DNA of 64,000 bases, from the NCBI RefSeq assembly GCF_036373705.1, contig NC_089852.1, positions 33,307,707 to 33,371,706 of the forward strand, given 5' to 3'. A program made the position numbers and the translations under genes. This document shows positions 22,126-33,363 of the stretch, one piece after another. How positions within the stretch are numbered: the stretch's first letter is position 1; each line of letters begins with the position of its first letter. A model generated the notes under the pieces. That model was not told the origin of the DNA and searched no databases. It saw only the letters and a program-made list of their open reading frames with translations. This stretch comes from Amia ocellicauda (Eukaryota > Chordata > Actinopteri > Amiiformes > Amiidae).

Positions 22126-23322
22126 ATGAAGACGACTGTGTACACTACAGTATTTGGACTGATCTGCCTGTCCTTAGTTGAATCATGGACAGATAACAAA
22201 TTTATCCAAATGACACACACCTATGCAAATGTCCTTAATAAAACAAAATGTTGGGTTTGTTCCCACATTCCACACGATACTAAGAAAGGGGTTCCAATGA
22301 TCCCCATTCCAATTCCAGTATTTTCTGATTATTCACAACTTAGAGTTGCCTCTAATGTACGGTATGCATATGATCATGCCTTAGGCATCACAGGAGAATG
22401 GTACTTTAGACCGAAGATGGATCAGAATAGAAGAGATTTTAAAATGCCATATATTGACATGGCTCACAGTAACATAGGATCTGTGTGTGTTTCATACTAT
22501 AACCAAACCATGCAATCCCAATTTATAGGTAATAGTACTTGTAATCACACTGTGGCTATCGATGGTCTTGACTTTAGGTATCAGACTTGTCGATTTTATG
22601 CTTCATGGAATGGGACTTATTGGATATGCGGCATGCGGGCATATTAGGAACTTCCTTGTAAGTTCACAGGTTCTTGTTATTTAGGATTTGTGGTGCCAGC
22701 TTTGCGCCACACTGAAGATAAATACCTTCCAGATATAGAACAATTTACTCACCGTAAACGTGAGATAGGGGAAGGAGACAGGTTTGCTTCCATACTATTT
22801 CCTATGTATGGAGTCGGAAGAGCAATAAAGGAAATCAGATTAGTAGCTGGTATATTAGAAACATTAAGTATTTCTACAACTGAAGTTCTCAGCAATTTAA
22901 CAACTGAAATAGTGGCTATGCGAACTGTTGCCCTCCAGAACAGGCTAGCTCTAGATTTCTTGCTAGCAGCACAAGGAGGGACATGTGCCATTATAGGGCA
23001 GGAATGCTGTACTTACATACCAGATAACTCTGAACACATTGATAATCTTATAGAGCACATTAGGACAGCAACTACAAAGATACACCAGTCCTCTGGAGGA
23101 AAAACCCTCTGGGGATGGCTTGCTGATACCTTTGGTAATCTGGGTATGATTGTTTTACAAGGATTGATATCGGTAGTTACTATTCTGCTATGTCTGTATG
23201 TTTCTTTTTTATGTCTTAAATACACTGTTCAAAAAGCATCTCAACAACTTTGTAAACCTCATAATGTATCTACTATGGTTACAGCTGCAATTAAAACACC
23301 CTCGTTGGCAGACTTTCTCTAA
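22126..23322 (+). pseudogene. ERV envelope with one internal stop
   Basis: ATG 22126 opens a frame to 23322 broken only by TAG 22645-22647. The start is hydrophobic, like a signal peptide. A CWVC motif lies in a short surface subunit with several N-glycosylation sites. A basic HRKRE stretch near 22752 is a likely furin-type cleavage region, followed by a hydrophobic fusion-peptide-like segment. The transmembrane subunit has the CX6CC motif CAIIGQECC near 22984 and a membrane span near 23140-23220. The plan fits a gamma-type envelope. Because of the stop the product would end within the surface subunit. Confidence 0.85.
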
Positions 23323-23754
23323 ATTTCTACTAAACAACACCGTCCCTCACTCGGGAGGAGCAAAACTCACACACCCATTGACACAAATCTTATTCTATCC
23401 CCTTGGTTCTGGAGGCTTCATGTGACTGAGGACAAATGGATTTAGTATCAAATGCAATAAACCTCATGACTCAAGGAAAATCAAAGGATGCATTGGAAAG
23501 CTACTATTACAAAGGTCACTCTGCTCCATGAGACGCCTTCAGGACATTCTGTACATTCACATTTAGGGGCACACACTTATCGCTCTTCCCGACAGCAGGG
23601 ACACCCTTACACTCGCCGTACACACATATACACCCCACGGGGAAGGGTTGGGATGAAGGAGCTGAAAACGCAGCGTCAAATCTTCCTAACCCCTAAGGAG
23701 ATTTGCTTGTAACTGATAAACATAACTTTTTGGCTTCTTTCCGCTTTGCTCTAT

Positions 23755-23771
23755 TGCCAAACAGCAGGGAA
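23755..23771 (+). other. ERV polypurine tract (putative)
   Basis: The purine-rich stretch AGCAGGGAAAG lies immediately before the 3' LTR, the expected place for plus-strand priming. Between env and this tract (23323-23754) I see no gene. Confidence 0.5.
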
Positions 23772-24355
23772 AGAAGACTCTGTATAGGAAGTTGAAGAAA
23801 GTGTTTTTGTGATTATTATATAATGTTTTATATTAATACTAGCATGAGAAGTAGTTTTGTATACAGACTGAGCAGATTCGATTTAGCAGGACAAGTAAAG
23901 GGTCAACAAGGTCGATTTGTTAAAAACTCCTGTCAGTAATGAAAGATTACACAGTGCCGAAATAGCCTACAGATGTCTGGTGTGAATTTGTTTATGACTT
24001 AATCGTTTCTCCAGATAGGCAGGAATTGTTTCTGTTAATTAACGATTGACACTAGGTAAATGACGACCGTGGGATCGCATCTTCCTAGTGCACATCAAAG
24101 ACGGACATCTGCTTTGGATCCATCACCTCTTCACGGGAGGACAGATCGTAAAACGGACCCGGACCTGTATCTTCTGATTGGATGAACGGCCATAAGATGT
24201 TACATCATTTTTCCTATAAAGTTGTACTCATGTTTGTAAACATTAAGTCTCACTGAAGGAATTATTTCTGATGTGGAGCTTCCGAGCTGGCTCGATTAAA
24301 GTTCTATTTGCTTTATCTCCGCGACTTCTCCACTTATTTCCCACACGGTTCTAAA
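23772..24355 (+). repeat. ERV 3' LTR
   Basis: The 584-bp LTR matches 15958-16543. Its first two bases read AG instead of TG and its end reads TTCTAAA instead of TTCTACA, so both termini have mutated. A TATA-like CCTATAAAG lies near 24212. The direct repeat GTAAC follows. Confidence 0.88.
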
Positions 24356-24360
24356 GTAAC

Positions 24361-25340
24361 CAAAAACCGAGGGGGGGACCCGGTCACAAAACAATTGCTG
24401 GTACCGTGTTTGCACAGGCGCTTTGTGTTTCTCTCTGCACACAAAGTACCTATGGCAGGTCACCTGGGTCGTGACAAGACCTTAAGCCGGATAACAGACC
24501 GGTTCTTCTGGCCAGGCATCAAAAAGGAGGTAGAAAGGTGGTGTGCTGCCTGTCCAGAGTGCCAGAAGACCAATGCCAGTGCGGTACCACGGGCTCCGCT
24601 GGTGCCACTGCCTCTCATGGAGATACTATTTGAGCACATTGGGATGGATTTGATCGGTCCATTAGAGAAAAGCTCCGCGGGGTATCGATTTGTGCTGGTC
24701 ATAGTGGATTATGCCACTCGGTACCCGGAGGCGATTCCTCTACGGACAATGTCAGCGACTAGGATCGCCGAGGAGCTGTTTAAGGTCTTCACTCGGGTGG
24801 GGATCCCAAAGGAAATCCTAACAGATCAGGGCACTCCCTTCATCTCACGCGTGATGCGAGACCTCTGTAAGCTGCTGGGGATAAAGTCCATCAGGACCTC
24901 AATCTATCATCCCCAAATAGACGGCCTAGTGCAGCGCTTTAATAAAACACTCAAAAACACAATCTGTAAGTTTGTGAGCACAGACGCTCGGGACTGGGAC
25001 AAGTTATTGCCACCCCTGCTGTTCACTGTACGCAAATTGCCCCAGGTGTCCACCGGCTTCTCTCCCTTCGAGCTGTGGGAGGCGGCCGAGGGGCATCCTC
25101 GACTTAATAAAGGAGGACTGGGAGACTGCCGCCCCCTCCCGGACCTCTATGGTACAGCACGTCCTAGACCTGAGAGATTGGCTATCGGCACTGGGGAAAC
25201 TTGCACAGTCGAATCTCTTACAGGCCCAGGAGCGACAACAGCGCTTGTACAACAGGGGAGGTACTGGTGTTACTCCCAACTTCAACATCTAAACTGTTGG
25301 CTAAGTGGCAGGGACCCTTTGTGGTCACACGCCGCTTAGG
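24361..25340 (+). pseudogene. Gmr1 integrase
   Basis: The zinc-binding start is HKVPMAGHLGRD ... CAACPECQKT at 24440-24570. The catalytic core has IGMDLIGPL near 24640, LTDQGTPF near 24818 and a YHPQIDGLVQRFNK block near 24905, where the expected Glu of GLVER is Gln. The frame then shifts in the region 25090-25300, and a chromodomain/GPY-like tail (WQGPFVVTRRLGDVDYEV) continues near 25300. Integrase precedes RT here, unlike standard gypsy elements. Confidence 0.8.
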
Positions 25341-26530
25341 GGATGTCGATTATGAGGTGTGTTGCCCGGATCATCACAGAGAAAAGCAGATATATTATCT
25401 GAACATGCTGAAGAAGTGGCGAGAGGAGGAAGCATTATGTGCTTCTAGTTCCTCCCACAATAAAGAATCTGAACCCGTTGTTTCTGAGGTTCGCATTGAA
25501 CCCAATTTAACAAACACCCAGAAACAGCAGCTTCGCTCTTTATTGCGCCGCTTCCAGCATGTCTTTTCTCACCGACCTGGGCTCACACATCTCATTGAAC
25601 ACCACATCCACACCGCACCAGACACCTGCGTGCTTGTCAAACCCTATCGCACCACCTATTACAAAAAGCAGGCTGTCAACAAAGAAGTGCAGAAGATGTC
25701 ACTGCTCACTTTTTCACGACACTGGACTTAACCAAGGGATACTGGCAGATCCCCCTCAGTCCAGCATCTCGAGAGAAAATCGCTTTCTCCACTCCTCGGG
25801 GTTTGTACCAGTTCCGCACTATGCCTTTTGGGCTGCACGGAGCCCCAGCCACTTTCAAAAGGCTGATGGACTGTGTGCTCTGACCCCACCAACAATATGC
25901 CTCTGCGTACTTGGACGATGTGGTGATTTTCAGTAAGGACTGGAATAGCCAGGTCGCAGCTGTGCTCCAGTCCCTTCAGCAGGCGGGGCTCACGGCAAAC
26001 CCAGGCAAGTGCGCAGTTGGGAGGAGGGAGACCAAGTATCTGGGGTACCTCTTAGGAGGGGGGCAGGCATGGCCAGTCGTTGACAAAGTAACCGCTATTG
26101 CCTCCTGTCCGCCTCCTAAGTCCAAAAAGGGGTTTGCCGGGTATTATCACCGGTTTCTGCCGGACTTTGCCCTGACTTCTCTCTCCCCTTTATTCTCCAG
26201 ACCGACGCATCGGAAGTTGGAGTTGGCACGGTCCTGTCCCAGAGTGTCGGAGGTCAGGAACATCTGATCCTCTATCTGAGTAAAAAACTATCGCCCCAGT
26301 GTAAGTACAGCACGATCGAGAAGGTGTGTCTCGCCCGCTATTACCTCCTGGGGCGCCCCTTCACCCTGGAGATGGACCACGCCCCCCTGCAGTGGCTGCA
26401 CCACATGAAGGACTCCAACCACCGCATCACCCGCTGGTACCTCGCCCTGCAGGACTTCAACTTACGAGTGCGTCACCACCTCGGTTCTCAGCATCGCAAT
26501 GCGGACTTCCTCTCTCGGCCCTTTCTCTCC
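25340..26530 (+). pseudogene. Gmr1 reverse transcriptase and RNase H, with deletions
   Basis: Fingers: HHIHTAPDTCVLVKPYRTTY near 25600. A deletion near 25700 removes part of the palm. LDLTKGYWQIPLS is at about 25724-25762 and MPFGLHGAPATFKRLMD near 25821-25870, then a TGA, then the active site AYLDDVVIFSKDW near 25908. A second deletion near 26200 lies between the connection and RNase H. RNase H/tether-like motifs follow: KYSTIEKVCLA near 26310, HAPLQWLHHMKD near 26380 and HRNADFLSR at 26492-26518. Several frame changes are needed to follow it. Confidence 0.8.
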
Positions 26531-26587
26531 CCTTCCTGTTCTCCCTCTCTTCTCTCTCCCGGCCCGCCTGTTGGGTGGTCCTTTTCT

Positions 26588-26775
26588 AGGGGGGGGGTGG
26601 GGGGGGTGACAGGCCGCTGTCTGTCACGGCACGGCTGCTGCTGACGTCCGCTAATGAGGTGCTCATGTGCCGCAGCTCTGTTGTCCGCTCCCTCACAAAC
26701 AGGCTGCGGACTCACGGCTGCAGGCAGTGAGCACCGAGACGACTGTGACGTCAGCGGCAGCTGTGCCTTGTCTAT
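26588..26775 (+). repeat. Polypurine tract and truncated 3' LTR of the Gmr1 element
   Basis: CTAGGGGGGGGGTGGGGGGG is followed by TGACAGGCCGCTG at 26607, the likely LTR start. The right limit is set by homology to the 8-kb repeat from about 26776. No matching 5' LTR exists in the window, so its length is uncertain. Confidence 0.55.
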
Positions 26776-27200
26776 TTAATCCCTCTCCCTCCCCCAAAAA
26801 TAATATTCACCGCGGAGCTGGATGAAAAAAGATATCTAACGTTAATAATTAGTAGGCAAAGTGAATAGTTTAGCAGTGCTCACAATTGCGTTGAAAAACT
26901 GTGAGGTGACAGTGAGTTTGGCGAGTTATGGGAGAACAAGGACACATGGACACCCCCACTACAAGCAAACAGCAAAGAGTAGTGAGTAGTGATCTGAAAG
27001 AGTATGCATAGCTCTGTCAAAGCTGCATACCGATAAGTCATGGTAGTGCATTGTACACTATTGTTTCCATTTCGCGATAGCAACTGTTTTGCGTTGTATT
27101 GATGGGTACTGTAGCTGTGTAGCGTTGTCATAACTTGATTTTTTTTGTCCCAATTATAAATTGTCCACGTTGTAAGTATTCTTGTGGCAAGACAGCCATT
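26776..27200 (-). repeat. Dispersed repeat, inverse copy of 7905-8420
   Basis: Read on the minus strand, this segment follows the plus-strand sequence at 7905-8420 closely. Shared blocks include CTTGCCACAAGAATAC, TATGACAACGCTACACAGCT and CGCAATTGTGAGCACTGCTA. No coding capacity is evident. I do not recognise the family. Confidence 0.65.
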
Positions 27201-28140
27201 CGTGGCTGCAAATATAGCTGTCAGGTCTCATTAGTTCATTTTTACCACGCATGTAAACTTGGTGACGGCGCCGCCCCTCACATCTTGCCGCTCTATATGC
27301 GGTTGCACACACTTGCACAATGGGTGAGCCTACCCTGAATATAGCCTATGGGTAACCGTAGGTTCATTCACAAAGACCTTCTCCATTCTGTGCTTAATCT
27401 GTACAGATTGTGAAGATTCTCAGAAGACCACTGAGAGATTTTCTATTTTATTTTTGCAGAAATGTCATGGAGTCAATGAGATTAAACAATGACCATTTGT
27501 AAAATTATTTTTAAATTGTAGATGCACATGTTCCATTCTTTTCATGTCACAAGGAAGTACTGGAGCTGTGCTTTGAGGTCCCAGAGATATTCCTAAATTG
27601 AGAGGTACAGTATCTGCTCCAGCATAAATTAAGCCCTGGTCAGGGGTTTTTGCCAAAGCGGGGTTGTAAGCCGGTGTATTCATTAACTTCAGTTTGTTTC
27701 TATATCCTTCGTCCTCCTTGTTCCATCTCCAGCATACTGAGATGCTCTGATGGACTTGCATGGAGGATTAAATAAATATAAATTTAGCAATATTTTGTAC
27801 ACCACCATCTAGTGTGTCCAGGTGGTAACTGCCTATGGGGTGTGAAAATCGCTGCTCCAAATGGGATTGATAGGAGCAGTTCAAACCTAGGCTACAAAAA
27901 TCCAGCTTAAAACGTAACTACACATGCTCATAAGCAGTCATAGGAGTTTGCGCTGCCTCCCGGAAGCAGGAGAAGAGGCATACAATAAGCATAACCAGTG
28001 ATTTAGCATGAATACTTTTCCCTTCCATAAAATGCACATTTCCTGTGGATAGCAACAATGAAGAATGTGAATGAATATTTGTATTTGTTTCTCGTATTCT
28101 CCTAGTGGACGATCCGCCTCTGGGTTTATTACCAAGAGAA
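27200..28140. other. No gene seen
   Basis: One 98-codon minus-strand frame exists at 27465-27761, without recognisable motifs or paralogue support. I see nothing else here. Confidence 0.45.
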
Positions 28141-28144
28141 AGTT

Positions 28145-28150
28145 GTAATA

Positions 28151-28183
<33 letters not shown>
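28145..28183. repeat. (TAA)n microsatellite
   Basis: A TAA tract at the left border of OR unit B, followed by the same ACAGGCCTGGT sequence as at 9650. Confidence 0.85.
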
Positions 28184-28629
28184 GGCCTGGTACAAAAGGG
28201 AATGATCATGATATAGAAATCAATTAATTTGTAACTCAATGCATGTAGTAACTTTCTCTGTAAACATTTGCATTTTCTCCTAGAAGACACTTTCATAATT
28301 CCCTTCAAGAAACCAACCAAAACAAAAAAACAAAAAAACTTGTAGTCACAGTTGTGAAGGTCAACATGTAATTTGTAATTTTGGTGAGTTTTATTTTATT
28401 TTCATTGGTAAACATGTTAGAATGCTTATTTTATGTTTGAAATAATTTTTGTGGAAATAACCTATTCCTCAGTTAAATTTGGCATTGAGGTTTATTACTT
28501 AGAGAGAGACTAAGGTTGTTTAGTTTTTCAAGGCTTGAATAATATTAATGTATGTATGTATATATTTATGTATTCATGGCGAAAGACTATTGGAGGTAAA
28601 GAAATTACTACATATATATCTATGCTGTT

Positions 28630-28741
28630 TTTTATTTTTGCAGGAAGTCAGGAGAGAGCAATGTCAACATTTCACACTTCAGTTCTGTGTCCAGTACAGT
28701 TTATTTTTATAGAGTCTAAGAAAACCAAATCAAAAAGCTGA
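28630..28741 (+). pseudogene. Relic of receptor 5' coding end
   Basis: TTTTTATTTTTGCAG, a good splice acceptor, is followed 17 bp later by ATG 28661. The short frame MSTFHTSVLCPVQFIFIESK... stops at 28739-28741. The acceptor, spacing and first dozen residues match the intact receptors, and homology then ends before TM1. Confidence 0.65.
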
Positions 28742-29481
28742 TGTATTTCAATAATTTAATTGCAATTTCATGTGTCCTGCATTGAAGCACGTATTAATGT
28801 TTATGCTGCTGGATACTCATAACGTCTAATTATCATTTCACACACAAATGGAAAGTTAAAATCTCAACAGTATTTTCTTTAATATCAGTAAGGGGTTATT
28901 CATAGTAGTGTGTATTTCATGTAGTGTTTTGGCCAGGAGCACAGATAGAAGTTTGTCAAAGTTTGCATACAAATTAATGGATATATAAAAATATATAAAA
29001 TAAGTTCTATCTTTGGATGAAAATCAAACACAGTCATGTAGTAATTTTGGATAATGTTTTCCAACAAAACAGTTGCCAGTGTGGACTAGGTATAGGGTGA
29101 CACATGGAAAATGCTCTGAAGTAACAGAAAACCATGTAGACATGTTTAGTGAATTCTGTCTTTATATGGTTTATTGAAATCTAAGATTCTATCAGCTGTG
29201 TAGTTTTGCAAAAATAGAGCAGACAGAAATAGGAGGGGAATGACATAAAGACCAACACAAGAGCAGTTCAGGGTAATAAAATAATAATTAAACTAGTTTA
29301 CATATCAAAGTAATAATGCCAGTAACACAGTATTCAGCAAGTTAACTGATACAAATTAATACACAAAAGGTAAATATGAGAGTTTTGGTGTTCTCTGAGT
29401 AACTTAATGCATGTTTATGTTGATGTATATATAATTTAAATGTAAATATTTTTGTAATTCTTTTCATATGAGTAAAGTGTT

Positions 29482-29807
29482 TGAAGAACTGCATTTCTTT
29501 CCCTATGTGTCTGTGTAAACAAGGTCACTGTCTCATTGTCTCACTGTGCTACGGTACTGTGCTATAGTTCAACCATGATACCTTCCTGAGCAGTTGTCAG
29601 GCAGAAACTGAACTTCCACTCATCATGGGACAGACATGTGGGCCTGTTATCTTTCTCTCCTGTCTGGTCTGCATAAAAGTGCCTGTAGTTTGTAATTGCT
29701 CTATGAACGTTCTTGAGATCGCCTCTTGAACCTCTTCCTTGCAGCTGCTTGTAATAAAAACCTTTTGATTGGAGGTACATCTCTCTCTGAATTTCTGTGA
29801 CTCTTCA
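29482..29807 (+). mobile_element. Solo LTR, 326 bp, with 5-bp target duplication
   Basis: The segment begins TGAAGA and ends TCTTCA, giving TG...CA ends in a 6-bp inverted repeat. It is flanked by GTGTT at 29477-29481 and 29808-29812. It contains a TATA-like GCATAAAAG near 29670 and AATAAAAA near 29753. Other OR units lack it at this position, which defines the insertion. It is not similar to the 15.9-kb ERV LTR by eye. Confidence 0.8.
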
Positions 29808-30061
29808 GTGTTTAATAGTTTTTGTAATTATCTTTAGTTTTTTTTTAACAATTTAATACATTAATTCACAAGGGTATGAGAAAATTATGAGACTTTTGGT
29901 GTTCTATGAGTACCTTAATGCATACTTATATACTGTGTGAAAATTATGAATAATTAAAGTGTAAATTTTCGTTTTTTTGTCCTTTATTTATTTTTCGGTG
30001 TCCTTATTTCCTTTTCTTTTTTAAAGATTTAATACATTCTTGCACAAGGGTACTGCAATTA

Positions 30062-31027
30062 TCAGCGATGACTCAAATCTGAGTCAATCTTGCTCGGCAG
30101 GAAATGCTTCAGAAATGCGTGACGGATTTCCTTGGTCCTTACTGCATAAACCATAGGGTTTAACACTGGAGGAATGAGAAGATACAAGACTGCAAAAATG
30201 CTATGAACATGGACAGGTACATCCTTCCCAAACCTGTAGACTAAATAATTAAACAGGGAAGTTATGTAGAAATACATGATAACAAACAAGTGAGAACCAC
30301 AAGTGTTTAGTGCTTTAAGGCGAGCTCCCTTTGATCCAAGCTTTAGGACTGCTCTAAATATCATTATATAAGAAAATCCTATAAATATTACATCCACACC
30401 TATTATCGAAATTGCCACAAACAGTCCATAATTACTGTTCATGATTATATTTGTGCATGCCAGTTTAGCCACAGCCATATGATCGCAGTAACAATGGGGG
30501 ATAGAGACAGATGAGCAATAAGGCAATCTTGAAGCGAAGGTGGGAATCAGCCCAGTTAAAACTATAGCTCTGGTTAAAAAAGCAACAAATATTTTGCCCA
30601 TGAGCGTCTTTGACAGGATTGCTGCATAGCGTAAAGGGCTGTATATGGCAACGTATCGGTCATAAGCCATCATCACCAGTATTGAGGATTCAAGTGCTGC
30701 AAAAATGTAAATGAAGAACATTTGAATGAAACAGCCTTCGAATGAAATGTCCTTGCTGTTGAGCCAAAGGATCTCCAGTATTTTCGGTAAGGTCGTGGTG
30801 CATAAACCAATATCCACAAGTGCCAGAACTGAAAGGAGAACATACATGGGGGTATGAAGATTGTTTTCAAATTTAACTACCAATATTATTGTACTGTTAC
30901 CTACTAAGGCTGTGATGTACAAGACAGTGAAAGGGATAGAAAGCCAGTGCTGCATGTGCTCTATGCCAGGAAACCCCATCAAAATAAATCCTGCTGGACG
31001 CAGCACTGAAGTATTGAGCGCTGACAT
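30062..31027 (-). CDS. Odorant receptor, class I (OR51/52-like), OR2
   Basis: An intact 321-residue seven-transmembrane receptor, start at 31025-31027. It has NTS at residue 5, LHTPMY, MAYDRYVAIY (the usual C is Y), CYCDHMAVAKLAC in EL2, KALNTCGSH in TM6 and PMVY in TM7. Only 12 residues of 321 differ from OR3 by eye, so the pair is a recent duplicate. A strong 3' splice site, TTTTTGTTTTTGCAG, ends 13 bp before the ATG, fitting a spliced non-coding first exon. It is expected to couple odour binding to the olfactory G protein. The ligand is unknown. Confidence 0.95.
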   Translation of the reverse strand: MSALNTSVLRPAGFILMGFPGIEHMQHWLSIPFTVLYITALVGNSTIILVVKFENNLHTPMYVLLSVLALVDIGLCTTTLPKILEILWLNSKDISFEGCFIQMFFIYIFAALESSILVMMAYDRYVAIYSPLRYAAILSKTLMGKIFVAFLTRAIVLTGLIPTFASRLPYCSSVSIPHCYCDHMAVAKLACTNIIMNSNYGLFVAISIIGVDVIFIGFSYIMIFRAVLKLGSKGARLKALNTCGSHLFVIMYFYITSLFNYLVYRFGKDVPVHVHSIFAVLYLLIPPVLNPMVYAVRTKEIRHAFLKHFLPSKIDSDLSHR

Positions 31028-31488
31028 CACTGCTGAATTCCTGCAAAAACAAAAATTTAAACAGAGATATATGTAGTTAATTTTTACCACGCATAGGCTT
31101 TCACAATAAATACATATATAAATACATACATATGTTATTAATATTCAAGTCTTAATATATCACCTGGAAGCAAATAGTACAAATGATAAAGGAAACTACA
31201 GTGTATCTTATATTACATCCTAGATCTACAAGGTACTTAAACTGTTGCCCTCCTATTCTTTCTTCCCCCCTTTTTTGTGTGTATATCTATGTGTATGTAT
31301 ATGTGTATTTATTTAATCACTTAAGTATAATATTTTAAAAATATATATTTTTAAATGTATTATTATTGTTTTTAATATGTTTGACCTATAGCATCCTGTA
31401 CATTTAATCAAGTGTTCATGTAAATACGTATTCCATTATCATCTGCAAATAAACTTTACTAATCAAATCATAAGTTTGAAAAATATAA

Positions 31489-31503
31489 TAATAATAATAA
31501 TAA
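31489..31503. repeat. Short (TAA)n tract
   Basis: Remnant of the unit-associated TAA microsatellite in the upstream flank of OR2. Confidence 0.7.
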
Positions 31504-32357
31504 TCAAGCCATATTAGTCTCTTAATAAACTTCAATGCCAAAGTTAATTGCATAACATGTTATTTCCACAGAAATTATAGAAAAATAAGATAAACATTCT
31601 GACATGTTTATCAGTTACAATAAAATAAAACTCACCACAACAACAAATTATTTGTGGACCTTCACGAGCAGTGCTGGACGGTTCTATAATGTAGCATGTG
31701 CCTGCTGGGTATTTATGATATCTGGGAAAGTACTCTGAGGATTAATTTATTCCTTCCAGTGCGTCTAACATGCTCTTCATCCAGTTTTCTCACAAGAGGC
31801 TTTTGCAGTGTTTTGATTTAAAAATAATAATAATGATGATAATGTAGATGCTTTGCCAACATATTTAATAATACTACTAATAATAATGTGCCCGGTCAAA
31901 AAAGGGAAATATCATAAAATAGAACTATATTACTTGGTAAAACATGGTTTTATTGTAATTTATATGTTTATTACTTACTCAACAGAAACTCAAAACATGC
32001 AGTAACATTCTCTGTACACATTTGCATTTTCTTCTTGAATGTGTTTTCATAATTCCCTTCAAGGAACCAAACATCCAAAAACTTTAAATACTCAATCTAC
32101 TGAAGGTGTACAAAGAATTTGTCATTTTGTTGAGTTTGACGTTATTTTCATTGGTACAAAATGTCAGAATGTTTATCTTATGTTTGAAATAATATCTCTA
32201 GGAAAAACACATATCACACTTATCTTTGACACTGAGGTTTATCACTGAGGAAGAGTAAGGTTGTTTTAGTTTTTCCAAGGCTTCAACATTATTAATGTAT
32301 TTATGTATATATTTATGTATTTATTGTGAAAACCTATTGGTGGTAAAAATGAAGTAC

Positions 32358-32636
32358 ACATTGTAGCAACCCAGCAAACTGCCTGTGTGTTGGGGGTTTG
32401 GCTGTTTATGCTGTGCTGTGTGTTATAGTTAGTTCTGGGGTTCAGGGGTTAGCCCTGTGTGGGAACATGGGCGGGGGGGGATAGTGTTTGGGGAGGCCAG
32501 TCACGGGGCACAAGGTTATACATAGGGGTGCTCCACTTCGCACGTGGCAGTTCAGGGTAGAAATTTAGTTAGTGCAGAAGACATAGTTGTGTGGTAAGAG
32601 TGTTGCTCCAGTGTTACATCTGAAGCAGGGATCTGA
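32358..32636. repeat. Insertion shared by units C and C'
   Basis: A GT-rich block beginning TGTAGCAACCCAGCAAACTG replaces the receptor relic found in units A, B and B'. A near-identical copy lies at 45993-46276. Its TG start suggests an LTR fragment, but no target duplication was established. Confidence 0.6.
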
Positions 32637-33363
32637 AAATCTCATCAATATTTTCTTTCATATCAGTAAGGGGTTATTCATAGTAGTGTATATTCCATTT
32701 AGTTTTTTTGGCCAGGAGCACAGATAGAAGTTGGGAAAATGGCAAAGTTTGCTTCCAAATGAATGGATACATAAAAATACTGAAAGAAGTTCTATCTTTG
32801 GATGAAAATCAAACACAGTCCTGTAGTAATTTTGGATAATGTTTTGTAACAACACGGTTGCCAGTGTGGACTAGGTATAGGGTGACACATGGAAAATGCT
32901 CTGAAGTAACAGAAAACCATGTAGACATGTTTAATGAATTCTGTCTTTATACGTTTTATTAACATCTAAGACACTATCAGCTGTGTAGTTTTGCAAACAT
33001 AGAGAAGACAGAAATGGGAGGGGAATGACATAAAGTCCAACACTAGAGCAGTTCAGGGAAATAATAATTAAACTAGTCTACATATCAAAGTAATAGTACG
33101 AGTAACAAAGTATCCAGCAAGTTAACTGATTCAAATGAATACACAATATGTAATAGTTTAAAATATTAGAATGTTGGTGTTTCTGAGTAACTGAATGCAT
33201 GCTTATGCTGAAATTATATATATATGACTGAACTGTAAATGTTTGTGTCATTTTTTAAAATGTTTAAAGTGTTCAATAATTCTTGCAATTTTTTTAAAGT
33301 GTCTTCATTTTCTTTGGATTTTTGAATGATTTAATATATTCTTGCACAAGGGTACAGCAATTA

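Larger units (their letters stand above)
15958..24355 (+). mobile_element. Endogenous retrovirus (gamma/epsilon-like), 8.4 kb
   Basis: A complete but disabled provirus: 5' LTR, primer-binding site, gag, pro-pol, env, purine tract and 3' LTR. Direct repeats GTAAC at 15953-15957 and 24356-24360 mark a 5-bp target duplication inside the gypsy element. A gag-ending UAG with pol open in the same frame, a CX6CC transmembrane protein and a GPY/F-like integrase tail point to gamma- or epsilonretrovirus-like relatives. Two zinc knuckles are unusual for classic gammaretroviruses. Stops and frameshifts occur in gag, pol and env. Confidence 0.9.
14905..26790 (+). mobile_element. Gmr1-type Ty3/gypsy retrotransposon split by an endogenous retrovirus
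   Basis: The domains run in order gag (SCAN-like, zinc knuckle), a protease remnant, integrase, reverse transcriptase, then RNase H. Integrase before RT is the copia-like order known for the Gmr1 group of Ty3/gypsy elements. The element is interrupted at 15957 by the retrovirus (15958-24355). Reading resumes after the duplicated GTAAC with the integrase N-terminus. A purine tract at about 26588-26606 precedes a truncated LTR at 26607. No 5' LTR is visible. All genes are broken. Confidence 0.8.

Noticed and set aside
27465-27761. 98-codon minus-strand frame
   Set aside because: No recognisable motif, start context or repeated copy. Probably chance.
32658-32855. 65-codon minus-strand frame repeated nearly identically at 46292-46489
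   Set aside because: Conservation follows from the C/C' duplication. Unit A and B equivalents (10.5 and 29 kb) do not keep the same frame, so it is not selected as protein.
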